Notes under the pieces: model-generated
What the model was told of the DNA's origin: nothing
Seen by the model: the letters and a program-made list of their open reading frames with translations, nothing else
Databases searched by the model: none
Program-made: the position numbers and the translations under genes
Part shown: positions 38,861 through 52,337 of the stretch, piece after piece
Numbering within the stretch: the first letter of the stretch is position 1
Layout of the letters: each line of letters opens with the position of its first letter
Source: Trichinella spiralis
Taxonomy: Eukaryota > Nematoda > Enoplea > Trichinellida > Trichinellidae
NCBI GenBank assembly: GCA_000181795.3
Contig: CM012954.1
Span: 4,647,077-4,711,076 of the forward strand
Direction of reading: 5' to 3'
DNA length: 64,000 nucleotides

Positions 38861-39728
38861 TGTATATTGATTGTTTTCATTTTGTTCAATTATAAAACTA
38901 AACCTCCTAAACCATTTTAACTTATATACAACGATATTTGACCAGCTTTTACACAGTGATAATAATTTACATACGATGACATTAGCTTGCTTATTTATTT
39001 ATTTATTTATTTATTTCTAGATTTCATTTGCTAGTTCTGTTGAGCTGGAAATTCACACGTGAGTGCGATGCGATGTGATTTTATTTCCTCATTTTTGCCG
39101 ACTTAGCAATGGAACAATTGCTAATTTGAACACCAACCATTTAGAAGAACAAATGGCAAACAGGCAGCGCGCGTGTGCAAGCGCAATTGATCAGCTTAAT
39201 CAATCACATGCTGTGTATGTTTGCGTTGCGTTTGCAGATGTTCTAAAGTTTTTTTCTTATATTCTAATTTTTCCTTGTCTACTCCTACTTGACCATTATA
39301 ATTATTACACTGTAAATTTTGCCCATTATCCTATTCTCATTCTTATTATCAAGATCCAATGATGGATGATGCATGCATTTGATCTGCTGTACACTGTTAT
39401 TGAATCGCAGTGCTGACTGAGAGAGGATCGCTCTTACCAACAAACAACTATTTATTCTATGCAAATATTGCAGATTTGATAAACGAATTATTTCGACTGT
39501 ACTTAACTTGACAAGTTGATAAGATTTTTTAAAAAAAATCGCCTAATTATAAACTTTAATTTTCCATTTACACCCGTGAAGTTAATCAGTACTGCTACAC
39601 GCTCGATAATAATGAAAAACAACAAAATATATACTACGCAAAAAATGATAATGCAATAACAGATGAGAAATTAAATTAATTCATGCAAACAAAAAAAATT
39701 AGATACTTGATATGATGGTTTAAGCGAA
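38853..39728. other. Convergent spacer between INAFM and ABCD4
   Basis: The two genes point toward each other here, so the stretch holds both 3' flanks. It contains a (TTTA)n run at about 38994-39018. A plus-strand frame of 99 codons at 39063-39362 has no motif or splice support and is left out. Confidence 0.5.
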
Positions 39729-42700
39729 TCAGTCGATTGCACTGAGAGTGTATGAACCATGACCATTCAAATGAAGCTCGACTTGATGAAATGAACGCAG
39801 TGAATGTCGATGACCGATTGAAACTACAGTCACGCCTTCCTTAAATTAAACAACAAAATTATAACGTGCAATTAATCAATCAGTGTAAAATTTAAAAGAG
39901 AGAAAAATTAAAAGAGTAATGATGAAAAAATTTTACTTACGGTGCGAAGAGTTTCATAAACTTGCTTCTCATAATCGGCACCAATTGCGCTGGTTACTTC
40001 GTCCATGAATGCTACTGCAGGTCTGTGATAGAAAATTCTCAGAATTGATAATCGTTGACTCTCGCCTGGTGTTAATACGTGATTCCTATTGAAAAATTTG
40101 CATTATTATGAACTGAGATAAAAATAGGACGGCAAATTTGTTTACCAATCCCAGTCGACTACTTTATCCAATCCTCCGCAACGTTCTACCAAATGGTCAA
40201 GCTTCAAAAAGCGAAGCATGTTAATCAAACGTTCACTATCTTGTACGGCTAGAGTGGAATGAGAGAATATTGTTCGCATTTATTATTATTAAACTGTTCA
40301 TTTCTCTTGTTCACATACAATCACTGCAATAAGTTTCTCGAAATGGATAAACCAACTGTTGACGTAAAGAAGCTCGGGGGAAATACGGTTTCTGTGGCAA
40401 ATACAAAACCCAAGGCAGTCGATTTGGTACATGCCGAACAATTGAACCTGAAAATCACATACAAATGATGATCCAATTGATGATTGACAAATTTTGAAAG
40501 CAAACCATCATAAAGTTTCCAAAAGCCACAGAACACCCTGAAAAGTGAACTCTTTCCACTGCTGCTGTCACCGGTAATGAGCACATTGCGACCAATTTGC
40601 ACTTCGAGAGATAAATCTGAAAAGTATCGTTAAACTTTAAACAAGTATTAAATTTTCATTCCAAGCGATTCGTTGCATTTTGCGAAAAATTCACTTACTT
40701 TCAATCAAATAAGCAGTACTGTTTGGCAAACGTAACGAAGCATTCTGCAAAGTCAATATTGGCATACCATTCGTCGTTGAATTAACATTAGCCAAATACT
40801 TGGATGATTTTTGAGATTTTTCATTTTCAACCCTAAAAAAATATAATCATTTTTTAAATTTAAATTGATTCATTTGAAAAAGTTTGATATGAATGACGAA
40901 CAATAAATAAAATCAAAAATTGCAAATTTTTTCAACTAAAAGATTAATGAACAACGTGGTAGTTTGAAAAATCGTCAAAACTACTCACTCTTTCACATTC
41001 TTTCAAACTTCATACTGATTTAACACAAATAAAGAAATGAAAAAAAATTTACATTACATATTAGAAATAACTTTTAAAATTTCAAATAATAAAAAGTTCA
41101 AGATTACTTTTTTGGAAAGAAAACGTCGTTGCCATAACATACTTCTTCTGACCATGCAGAATCTGTATAATCGCTGTTCAGATCCAGTAAATATTCATAA
41201 AGTTGCACCACGCTGAAACATATTCCATTTATTCACGCTCTTCACTCTTGATAATTTTCATTTTTCAATAATATTTTTTTCCTTTAATAATATGTTCACA
41301 AAACCAAAAACCATGCTCAAATACCCAGTTATGCTTAACTTAACTTGAATTGAATTTTCAAACAAACAATATATCACATACCGATGTGTTGTTCCAGCCA
41401 TATCACTGACTCGAGCAGTCAAATCTGTCAGTGTTGAAAATGAATTAATAAGATACATATAGTAAAAAGAGTTCTATAAAAGAAGAAAAAAGTGAAATTG
41501 CTGGTTAAATAATAGAAATAAAATTACTCTGCTTATAATTCCACTCATGGCAACCGGAGATACATCGTCATAAGTGCCTAGCAGCAATATTGGAATGGCA
41601 ATTATCAGATAGCTCAAAATTGCTCCAAAATAGTCGAACGAGTTGTTTGAATCTGAATGGATTATTTATTATTGCTCAATTATGTCATGCATTTTTTTAA
41701 AAATCACTTACAAGTAAGAAAAAATCGCCAGTTGATTAACTTTTGTTGTGTATTTAATAAATTTTCCAGATCTTTCTCTGTAAACAGCTTTTCCAAGCTT
41801 CCAGACTGGTAAAAAGCGATCGCTTCGGAATGATTTCGTACCGACACATGTTTAAACCTTTACAAATTTATAAATTTTCCAATTTTCAATTTCACATATA
41901 AATAATTAAATATATGCATACCGAAAATCGCCCTCTTTCTGTTCCTGTTCTGCTACAAGCCTGACAATCGGTGACATCAGAAACTTGTTAATAATAGTAG
42001 CAACAATAAAATAACAGAAAATTGACAACGGACCGATATAGCCAGAGCTAAATAAATAAAAATCATTCACCATATTAAAGAAAATTATAAAATTAAAAAA
42101 AAGAATGTGAATACCTCATCCCCGTTTTGTACGTGTAATAGCCTATAATAAATGGTGACATGATCACTTTGCTAAAAATGTCACTAAATATACGACAGGT
42201 TTTTTCCACATCCTGAGTAATTCTTTGATCACTATCAATAAACAAATAAATATGCAATTATTTATAAATTAATGACCAATTGATAAATTACTTACGGATT
42301 ATCTACGTCTCGGTAAGCTTGAAGATGATTAATTTCATAATAAACAAAACGGTTAAAATATAGCAAATGAATGCGATGACATATACGCTGACGCCAGTGC
42401 AAGTAAAGCACATTTGTTGAATAAGTAACAGAAGTCAAAATCTGAAATAAATCATTTTTACAAATTTTTCTTCAACTTTAGCTAATTTGGTTTTCTGGAT
42501 TTGATTGTTTCTCAAAACCACACATTTGAACAATTTGAATATTATTCAATTGTTTGTAAAAGAAAAGTTTAAAGATACAAAATAAGAAGATCAATAAAAA
42601 TCACTCTGTTTTCACTTACAAACGCTTTAGCCAATATTAAACATATCGCTTTCACTGATGTCATACGAAATGCATCACCGTCACGCCCACCGAGCACTTC

Positions 42701-42974
42701 GTAAAATTCGCTCGGCAAAATGCCAATGTGATAAGTGAGAAGCTGTTCTGAAAGAAGCTTAACAATTATTATCAAAAAAAAACAAAAAACAATGCATAAC
42801 AATGGAAATTTTAATACCAATAACTCCGAGAAGCACAATAAACAAAGCCAGTGTGGACGAAAACACGCCAGTAAACATGATTTTAAAAAGGACAAAAAAT
42901 CTCCTGACGAAAAGCCAGTTAAATCGAATCTCATTTACCGGAGCTCTGGAATGTGTTGTATTTTTTGAAGACAT
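39729..42974 (-). CDS. ABCD4: ABC transporter subfamily D member 4, cobalamin transporter
   Basis: About 15 short exons on the minus strand, from ATG at 42974 (just after an ATTTTCAG acceptor) to TGA at 39729. It is a half-transporter. Membrane-domain segments matching ABCD4 are [42 protein letters not shown] and [12 protein letters not shown]. The nucleotide-binding domain has Walker [11 protein letters not shown]-loop LPQKPYFPR, signature LTPGESQR, Walker [10 protein letters not shown] and H-loop [14 protein letters not shown] in place of LSGGQ resembles LSPGE in human ABCD4 and separates it from the peroxisomal ABCD1-3. In animals ABCD4 works with LMBD1 to release vitamin B12 from lysosomes. 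Most introns are 45-150 nt; longer ones occur near 40840-41110. The protein is about 600 residues. Confidence 0.92.
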
Positions 42975-44345
42975 GCAGCCTGAAAATACGGCAATAATTT
43001 CACTCATTCATTCATTTCAAATGCACAAATACTTGAATAAATAAAGCAACAGATAGCACAAGCACAAGTAAGAAAGAAACTGAAAACAATGCTACCAACA
43101 ATTTAACCTTGAATATCATTTATACATTTTTATAAATAGAAATAAAAGAAACATATATAAATGTTTTCTTAGAAATAAAATATGTTATTTAAATGAACGA
43201 ATAAACGTAATGAAATGAAATTTGTAAATTCGTCTATGATAATACTATTTCAAAATGTCTCTACAAGAACTGAAGAAACTTTGAGTGATCAAACACGTTG
43301 AAATCGAATCCAAATACTGAATTTATAAACAATTTTATCTAATGAAGAGCTTACCCATTTTTTAAAAATGCACAAAAACACACAATCGAATTATAACATT
43401 AAGCAGCTTTCTTTCTGTTTACATAACCGTCAGCAAGCTATATTTGCTCCATTGAAAACCTGTAAAACGTGTATTTATTAATTCCTTTCAGGAAATGTAT
43501 TTTTAACTTTTAATTTAAACTTCATCATATATTCGCGCTATACATATACTCACATACTTGCATAAAGCATGTAAACAGATGGAAAAATTCTGCATGTCGT
43601 ACAGTTGATTAAAGAATTTATATGCATATGTTAAACACAACAGCATGCAAATAAAAATATGTATACGTTAACGTTAAAGAATATTCACATAAATATAAAA
43701 TATACACATATTTGAATTGTATATGATCATGCACAATTCTTTTTATTCTTCGTTTAAAAATTGCAGGCATTTGTATCCAAATTTAGATATAACTGTTATA
43801 TTATAAAGCAAATAATATGAAGAACAAACCTAACAAAAATAAAACGTAACAATTCATGCTCTCTGCATTATTATTTTAAATTTGTTCATTCATTTTTTCA
43901 TATCTTTTAAATTTTTTTCTAATCACAACCGAACATCATATCAATCGATTTGAGCAATATCGCTTGACATACCAATTTTGATACATAGTATAAAAGTAAA
44001 AAATACTTTTCAGAAGTACTTTTTGGATCGTACGCTTCGGTTTGAAATTTCAAAAAGTTGAAATTCACCATAAATCAAGTAAAATTTGATTGTCAAGTAC
44101 AATTCACTACCATTACCTAAAACATTCTATCATAGCAAAAAGAATAATAATTACTGCGTAAAAATTACGAATAAAATTTAAAATTAAGAAATGAAGTACA
44201 ATAACTAAAGCTGTCATTAAAGCATGTAGTTTTTCAATGGATTTGAATAATATTTAGCTCATTTCAGTTTGCTGAAACAAAATATAGCAATAAATATTGG
44301 ATAAAATTACAATTGATGTGTTTTTGGTTGAAATTTGGCATCATT

Positions 44346-44604
44346 TCAACAGCTGCCAATAGTTGCTATGGGATTGATTGGAACGTCTGTTTTATTACTG
44401 CTTGGCGCGACAAAAGCTATCATTTGTTCGTTCGGCTGGTTGTCTAACCCAACGCAGACCGTGTATGTGTGCGGTTGGTGCTTTTCGAAGTTCGAAACAC
44501 GGCCTGATTGATTGCCAGTGGATGGACGGATAGATCTTAGCAAGCGCTTGCAAGTTGGAACGGCCAAAAAATCGACATGATCGCTTCCATCTTGCCCTGA
44601 TCTG
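44346..44604 (-). CDS. Possible terminal exon, gene unknown
   Basis: Not recognised. An open minus-strand frame of about 85 codons, clearly richer in GC than its surroundings, starts after a CATTAACAG acceptor in phase 2 and ends in TGA at 44346. It contains HTYTVCVGLDNQPNEQMIAF. The codon choice looks coding, with mixed residues and no low complexity. No upstream exon joins with confidence. Confidence 0.3.
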
Positions 44605-45231
44605 TTAATGACCAATGATCACGCGCCAAAGCTAGATCTAGCCGTGATTCGGTTCCAAGCTTGTGTCAATAATTGGTTGCTTAATGAACCCAGGCAATGC
44701 TAGCCTTAATCCGCTTACAGGCCGGACGCAACTTCGATGACCACTGGCCAAAGCATCAATAATAGTAACAATGCAAGCGACCAGTCGTCCACAAGCGCAT
44801 CTGCCGCCTAATCCAAACCAACTTGATCAATCTGCAATATAAAAAAAGCAGTCACCGTTGATGATCATTTCATGGTAAGTAATTCCATATTTTATAAAGC
44901 ATTTTTTCACATTTACAGTTTTCTTTCCAAATTTTCATTCAAAATCTACCTAAATAAATATCTTCATTATTTGTAATACAATGCTCTGTTATACATGTAT
45001 AAAACTCGTAAACAAACGCAAAATTATTCTTGCGTTTTTTATTTGTCATTATATTCCTCTATTTCTACTCAAATGCGAGTACTGTTATTAGTAGTTATCT
45101 TTCTGTAAATATATTAAAGATGGAGAAAAATTTACATACATCACCTCACTGTAAATATGAAACTGATTATTATGTTGAATTGAAAAAGAATTTTTCTCTA
45201 AAACCAATAATATAATTATCAATTATCAACG

Positions 45232-45233
<2 letters not shown>

Positions 45234-45282
<49 letters not shown>
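45234..45282. repeat. (AT)n microsatellite
   Basis: An unbroken run of about 24 AT dinucleotides. Such runs vary in length and often cause assembly errors, so the exact count is uncertain. Confidence 0.95.
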
Positions 45283-45284
<2 letters not shown>

Positions 45285-47578
45285 AATCTATAGATAAAAA
45301 TAACAGAAAATTCCGACAAATTAATGTGAAAATTGCATTGCAATTGAATAATTGCATGTTTGATAATAGAGATATATGTATGATAATAAAATGAGAAAAG
45401 ACATTTTTAACAGTTCTATTTAAACAGAAAATGTTTCAAATAAAAATTCATAACCCCAAAGCATAAAGAGAAGTAAGTAATCGATGCTTGCCTTAAATGG
45501 TTCCATTTTTGGATAAGCAGCTGGAATTGTCTTTTCTCGCTTTTCGTAGTTGCTTAATAGAATCGGCTGATGATAGACGGTCGAAATTGCTCAGCCGCAA
45601 ACGTTGTTGAAATCGATTGTCATAAGGCGCTCATTTATTACAAGAGTTGTTTGCTTAGTTCACTTTGCTGCCACTTCGAGCTTTCACTAGCTTGTCAACT
45701 GAGCTTGTCATGCAATTTTTGAGTCGATGAAAACTAAAAATTTCAATATACATTCTACTTCTCCTCCGATGCAAGTGAAATAACAAGTAATTATCTTTAG
45801 CAAATTTTCCATTTGCCCTTTTTATAATATAAGAAAAACAAAAAAAATTAATAATCCATTTTTATCTACATGTAAAACTATTTGAAATTCAATTAAAAAT
45901 TGATATATTGATTTCGTAGTTGTTTGTATATAAGTTGGAGAATTGCTGTGGAAAATTCGAACATTCGAAAGCAATTTTCTCATATGTTTTCCAGTTTAAT
46001 AATCGGTTGAGATTAAGTTATTTGTTTCAATCTTATCAATCGCTGCAGTGCAGGTTGTAGTGTAATGCAAAGAAGAAAACATGTACAATAATTAACAAAT
46101 GGAAAAAGATGCTGGTATTGTTAATAATCTTGGTCTAGAATTGGAATTTGAAACTTATTTTTCACAGGACATCTGCTTCCGTTGTGTGCAGAAAAAAGGT
46201 TGCCGAAGCGTAGAAATGCGCAAAAGGAAATACTAGCAAATATGTGCTTTTTTTGAAAGACGATTTTATCGGATCATAAGATTTCGGGTCGATTCTGAAT
46301 GGTTAAGCAAAGTCAAAACAATATACCAGGATTTTGTTGGTCAGATTAAGTCAATTAACGATTCTATACTGATCTCATCGAGTGTAAAAAATCGGATCAA
46401 GAGCTTAAACAGGAACGAACAAGCAAGCTGACCTGCAGCCGACCTGTGCTTAAATGAAGAGGAAAAAACTGTAGATTCGAACGAACGTGGGCCTGTTGGC
46501 TGCCACGTTATTCACGACAGCTGCAAGCGAGCGGATGAAAAATTGACCCTGCTGAGCTATTCACTTTTCCATCTACAAGCATGTTGGCATGCATTGTAGA
46601 ACACTCGCAACTATGGAGCCGGGCCTTGCATTGAAGCTTCAGGTCAGAGGTGTGAATTCCAGCAGAGAAAGATGACTAGTTGAACAGTTGGATATCTGCC
46701 AATGCGTGCAACAGTAGTAATTGACAAGGTAGCTGATTGTATCTAATGACTCCCTGCTAATTTAATGACTCGTTTGTCAGTGTTTGCACGCTTCTGCATC
46801 AGAAAATGAAAAGAGACGGATCAAGGTCGGATAGAAATGACAATTTCATTGCGTATGATGATAAATAGCTAAATGGAATTGCACTTGTCTGCCCGTGTCT
46901 GATTGGCAATGCATTTATTTCAACCATAAGCATTTTTCCAACGACCTTGCTGCTTTCGAGTGGTACTTTGTAGAACATTGTCCTGACAGCTTATTTATAC
47001 ATTTTGTCACATGATTATTGCTCGAAAATTAATATTTTCTTCTCATTTATTTAGCTTATGGGGAATGTTGAATTGAAAAATAGCAGGTCGTCGTGGTCAG
47101 AATGTGGTAGATATTCTTCATTCAATTAGTTAATTAAGCGTTATCATTGGAGAATGAGTGGGGTTTGACAAAGCTGAAAAGGAATTGGGTTAATTTCAAA
47201 TTCTCAGGAACAGTGAAACCTGTCTTCACACTTTTCTTACTTTCGAACGCGTTTATTGGAAATGGCAGAATCGATGGAATGGAAATTAGTCATTAGTTGG
47301 TTCAGAGGAACAGACTTTCCATATAACAGAAATTCGAAATGCACAAAATGCACTTCATTGACGTACTGAAAATTGTAAGTAAACTGCTTTTACTACAGGC
47401 ATTTGAAATCAATTAATTACAATTTTAAACTGTTCTATCTATTGAACATTTTAACTAGTTGGCAAACTGTCTCTTTCGTAATAAAGTTGTTGTTCGGCTA
47501 AGTTATGTTAAATGATAATGTTTAATTATCGATTGAAAAATAATAAAATTTGATACATTACATAAATTTGATTCTTAC

Positions 47579-47676
47579 TTTCATATATTCTTCTTCCAAT
47601 TGTTTCACTTTCCAAATACTGTCGGACAATAATGGAATTTCCAATTTTTGTAACTGCATTTTTCCATCACCAAAAT
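47579..47676 (-). CDS. Orphan internal exon, gene unknown
   Basis: A 98-nt segment between a strong ATTTTTGCAG acceptor and a GTAAGA donor, open in one frame (phase 1 in, phase 0 out). It reads MQLQKLEIPLLSDSIWKVKQ followed by LEEEYMK, which looks like the start of a coiled coil. It is on the same strand as ABCD4 but too far upstream and out of place for that family. The rest of its gene may lie in the GC-richer patches between 44.3 and 48.5 kb. Confidence 0.38.
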
Positions 47677-50107
47677 CTGCAAAAATTAAATTATAATAAA
47701 TATTTATTATAAGGTCATGAGTATATGGTTAATTTCTGAATTGCTCACTTCCTGCCCATAAATGCAACGAATGATGTAGTTGAATATTTTCCCTTTTATT
47801 CTTTTTATGGGATGTTAGCAGTGGTTAAAATTGTCGACCCTGACTGTATGGTCAGGGCCAGAGAATTGTTTTACAATTCTCTCTCTCTCTCTCTCACCCT
47901 GGTAATTTCTTTTATTATTCACTTTTACTAGATGTGCACAGTCGACCTTGTCGGCAACCTTTTGAAGTTTGCATATTGTTTGCTTGCTGATTTTCACTTT
48001 AAATTCAAAAAATTCAGCTTTAAAATTGATAATTTCAATTTGATGATAATGAGGAGAAATGAGTATATGATGCACCTGGTCTGAAAAGGTCAATTATTGA
48101 TCGTTTTCAAAGAAGGCAATATAATAAAATGTTTTGCTTTGCAGGTGAAGCGAGAAATAAATAATGAAGCATATTATTATTATTAATTGACTTTGTAAAC
48201 ATGACGCTTTTGCAATGTTAATTAGTTCAATTGGTGCACTGTGCACTTCTGATTGAATAAGTGTTTCATGAAAATTTGATGAAAACGCTGGTGAAGTAGA
48301 TCATTTGGGGGCTTTGTTGATCGGTAGGTAGGGGCATTTAAATTTTTCAAACAATCCCAATTCGATCAGGTGACAATTTAAATTTTGCCCATCTGCTGTT
48401 GCTGCACACGAAATCCGAATGACAGTTTTGACAACATCTGCACAACGGACAACATCCGAACTATTCTCCAATTCTGCCACAATTGTTGTAAATCGTGGGA
48501 AATGGTACAATTGTGCCAAAGATGGCTTTACAAGCGGTTCCCTTTGACAAGGCCATGTCTTCTATGAATCATCTCGGCTGGCTTCAGAGGACGGGATTCA
48601 GAGGTGATCAATATCATATCAGTAACTCGACCTGTTTTTGTAGATTTTAATCTACTATTTTTGCCGGTCGGTCGTCACCCTTCTGTTTCTGAGAGGGGCA
48701 ATTCTTGAAATTAAGACAACAATTTATCGATTCATAATTGTCATCAGTTTCACTAACGCTAAAATATTAAAACTAATAATTTGTTATAACTTCACAGTAT
48801 GCTATTTTAATGAAATATTGAATATAAAATCAAAAGAAGTAATTCAATACAGTACCCTTATTTAAACTTATTTAGCATTATAAGAATAAATAGCAGATTT
48901 TCATTATTTCCAAAATCAAACAATAACACATTTATAATCATGTTGTTCAATTGTCCTAAATGTACAAAAGTTTTCACCATCATCATCATCATCATTGCAG
49001 TCATTTCAAAGTACACAGCATTCAATCAGAATTTTAATCATTTTTGACATTAATCCATCTACATTTTACTTGATGAATGTATGTTTAACAAGAACAGACA
49101 AAAAATTTACAATTTTCCATTGTGACAACAGTCCAGCTATGTCAATCAGAGAGAGGCCTGTTCAGATATAAAATTCGAAAATTTTCCCCCTACAAAATCA
49201 CTTTTCATCTAAATCCATCTCTTTCGTTACGTCAATTGAATAATTCAAAAATTTTCTCCATCAACTTTTTGCATTGTTCATAAGTTGAATATGTTCCTTT
49301 TGTCAATTTTAACCAAGGCAAAAATGCTCAATAATTACCAGGTAAGAAATGAATGAAAATTGACTCTACTACCGTTTCAGTTTAATATTCAATTATTTCG
49401 TTTCAATTTTGACGCCTAATTTCCACCTAGTTTCATTGAATGCTTTTTCTATGTTTCTTGAGCACAGTATTCATAGAAGATTGAAATTAAAAATTGCATG
49501 CAAAATAAAAACACTACTAGTAATATCCAGAGCGACAAAACTTTTCTTTCAAAACTAGTTAGTTAATATGCTGCTTGAAAAAATACGACAACTGCTTTTT
49601 TTAATGTTGCCAGCGCTATTTATCGGTGAAGAAGAGTAAAAATGGCCGACGCGGCAAAAATGATCATTTGAGCTTCACTGCTTTTTCACTGTTTCCAATT
49701 CTAATCATTCATTGCTCTTCTTCTTCTTCTTGTTTCATTCATCCCTTTTATACACACAGACATGTATGTTTGATATCATATTTTTTTGATCTGTGAAGCT
49801 CAATTGGCTTAGCATAGAGAGGTGCTTTGTTAGCTAGTCAGGTCAACGATCATTCCCAACAGAATTACCCATATGGCTCCCTACGAACCAATAAGATTCT
49901 CTGCTCCACATGTAAATTGCATTCATCACCTTTCATTTCAATAGTGCAGCTGCGGATGATCAGAGGCGCACCTTATGGGAAAAAGCCTCAAAGAAATTGT
50001 TCACCAGACACTTTTCATTTCGTGTTGAAATTTTCAAGTGTGCTGTGATGTTTTATTGTGCGACTGAGGTCGCTATTCATTAACAATAGCAAAAGCTTCA
50101 CTGAAAG

Positions 50108-50311
50108 ATGCGGTCAAGTCAGTTGGAGTTCCACTCTCTGTTCATGGCCAGTGCATTGATTGTTACTGCTGTCTCAGACAGCTTGTCCAGCTTAAAATAT
50201 GTCAACAAGCCACTCGTGGATATGGAAAAAATAGTAGGACCAAAATGTCCACCACGAGCACGTCTTCCTTTTCACATAAAAAGATGGAATATTGTAATAA
50301 AAAGAAATTAA
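50108..50311 (+). CDS. Possible small secreted protein
   Basis: Not recognised. A 67-codon frame begins at a real ATG. It has a short polar start, a hydrophobic core (LFMASALIVTAVSDS) resembling a signal peptide, then a basic C-terminus (CPPRARLPFHIKRWN). There are no paired cysteines or cleavage motifs typical of neuropeptide precursors. Support is limited to the signal-like start, and chance is a real alternative. Confidence 0.2.
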   Translation: MRSSQLEFHSLFMASALIVTAVSDSLSSLKYVNKPLVDMEKIVGPKCPPRARLPFHIKRWNIVIKRN

Positions 50312-50816
50312 GATTCATTTTAGATAAATGACTATTGCAATAGGGTGGACTGTGGTATATTGAAGAATACAGTTTATTCTCATTCGTCTTAGTCATTTAT
50401 GGCCATAAATTGGTCTATTCGAACTCGCTAATTGACCTCAGTTGTCGTCAGTGATGACAGCACGTTTGCGTTGCTTTTCCTATGCCTGCATAGAATAGAA
50501 TCACATTTTTGATGGACTAATCGTGCCAAGTGACCGGCCTGGTCATAAAATTGCCGACCCGGTCAAAAAGATCCGCATAGCTGATATTGTGAACTATATA
50601 CTACTAGGGCTTGGTTTGGTTTATCGATTACTGAGTTGCTACTCTGTTTTCTTTTCCATTATTTCCTTCTCCTCCTCCTCCTTCCCCACCCCTCTTCTTT
50701 CTCCGCTCTCTCTCTCTATCGTCCACTCTTATTTGCTACTTGCTCATATTTGTTTACTGGATGTTGTTGTTGATAATTTTGATTTTAGCATTGTTGGATG
50801 ATTGACGGTAAACGGG

Positions 50817-52337
50817 ATGCACATTGAAGAGTTGAAGTGGATGCAATCGTTCGATGCCGTTCCACTGTGGTTGATGATGAAAACAGACGAAGACAGTGTT
50901 GAAGCATGCCCATGCATTCCAGAACCGCCTGCTTTCGGCTTAAACGCCCCACCAGTGCCATTTGATTTAATTGACGATTTGAATTCCAATTCTGAAAGTT
51001 CATTTGTTTGTGATCTTTGGAAAACACCTTCGGATTTACAAGCATCAGCCGGTGGTGATGATTCGGTAGATTCTGAGGCTCAACGTCCTTTCGAACCGGT
51101 GTTCTTCATCGCTGCTGCCTGTATTGTTGGTTCACTGGTGCTCATCTGTGCGCTGACATTTCTTTCAGCCATTTACAAGTAAGTCTCTGTTCAGTCAATA
51201 ATGCAACTTGTAAAACTTTAAACTTTGCATTGCGAAGATATTACATCAGAAAAAAACTCTAGTAGTAAAATTGATTAAGGAAAAGTAAAAATACCATTAT
51301 TCATTCTATTACGAAAATGATTACAGTCATTAATGCAACTTAAACTTCTTGGAGAAGTAATAAAAACTAGCAGTAATAATAATAAAAGCAAAGTAATCGC
51401 AGAGGAAATGTAAAATCTGTCTAAAACACATAACATATTTTTAAACTTTATGGCAGTAATTGTGAAGCAAATTGCACTAGTAATGGAGCAGTAGTAGCTA
51501 GCTCATTGACAGTAGGGACAATTAAATCGGCTTGAAATGGACCATTCTTCATGACATTTTCATTGTCTTTTTTATGCAAAATAACGTAATCGATAACATA
51601 AGCAATCCTTTGAAAAAACAAACAAAATTGCCCCTGGTTGATTTGCTTTCTATTTCTTTTAGACGAAACAAAGCATTTCGTGGACCTGTGATTCATAATT
51701 CAGATCGTTGTGTTGATAATGATAATAGTAATAACAATAAATCAAGCCCAGTCACTTCAAGTTTGCCAGAATCATCAACCAGATCTGACTGGTCATATTA
51801 TTCAATTAGACCAATTTTAAAACGATCCACACAAAATTCATCTGAGGTAAATCGTATTAATGAAATAAAATTTTTAAATGAAAACTTTACATGGCTGGAT
51901 TTTTTCAGCAAAAACGAGGTAAAAATGACATGAAACCACCAAATGCAGCAGATTTATGGTTCGAGCCTAGCGATGTTGATTCAATAGCCCAAGGCTACAG
52001 CAGTGCAGTTTATGATGAGATTGGATCCAATTATTACAAAGCTGATGGAATCAATACTTATGATAAACGGGACCCTGTGTCAGTTCATCCACCGTACCCT
52101 TCAAACAGTGGAGATGTTTCTCCTTGTTATTATGGTTCCCATCTGATTCCACCAGTTCCCCCTCCATTGTTAACCGCAAATTATCCAAACAAATCATATA
52201 TTGCTTGCTTACCAATTCATGGAAATTATGGTTTCAAACAACCATCTCCTGCTGGTCACTTGGTACATTCTGGTAGAAGTCCTCGAATAATTCACGACGC
52301 TGCTCCGGCTACCATTAGTGAAGGCCCTTGGCTGTAA
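50817..52337 (+). CDS. Single-pass membrane protein of unknown family
   Basis: Three exons (50817-51178, 51663-51846, 51909-52337) join in frame to 324 residues; the second intron is only 62 nt. There is no signal peptide. Residues 1-93 are acidic and hold CPCIPEPPAF and one further Cys. A strong helix spans about 95-119 (VFFIAAACIVGSLVLICALT). The C-terminal 200 residues are Ser/Asn- then Pro/Tyr-rich (SSAVYDEIGSNYYKADG, VHPPYPSNSG, IPPVPPPLL), ending in EGPWL. Tyr- and Pro-rich motifs suggest a cytoplasmic tail that binds SH2/SH3 or EVH1-type partners; that is inference. ATG at 50817 is the first after a GATTTTAG acceptor and an in-frame stop at 50799. I do not recognise the family. Confidence 0.72.

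Larger units (their letters stand above)
42975..50816. other. Long mostly non-coding stretch with orphan exons
   Basis: About 7.8 kb between ABCD4 and the membrane-protein gene. It holds an AT microsatellite, a (CT)n run at 47878-47895, (CATCAT)n near 48978-48997, and GC-richer patches at 44340-44860, 45490-45680, 46400-46800, 48360-48560 and 49800-50620. Those patches may be promoters, enhancers or exons of a gene I cannot assemble. Good isolated donors occur on the plus strand at 44875 (CATG|GTAAGT) and 49341 (CAG|GTAAGA). No complete gene is supported. Confidence 0.45.

Noticed and set aside
39063-39362. 99-codon plus-strand frame after INAFM
   Set aside because: It lies in the convergent 3' flank, has no motif, and becomes hydrophobic only through AT-rich codons.
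45490-45590. Minus-strand frame reading RLSNFDRLSSADSIKQLRKA before a stop
   Set aside because: It looks coding in composition but has no ATG or acceptable splice acceptor, and its phase does not match the exon at 47579.
48301-48567. Overlapping 60-72 codon frames on both strands, one Cys-rich
   Set aside because: Both strands are open in the same short GC-richer patch; no splice sites or motifs favour either.
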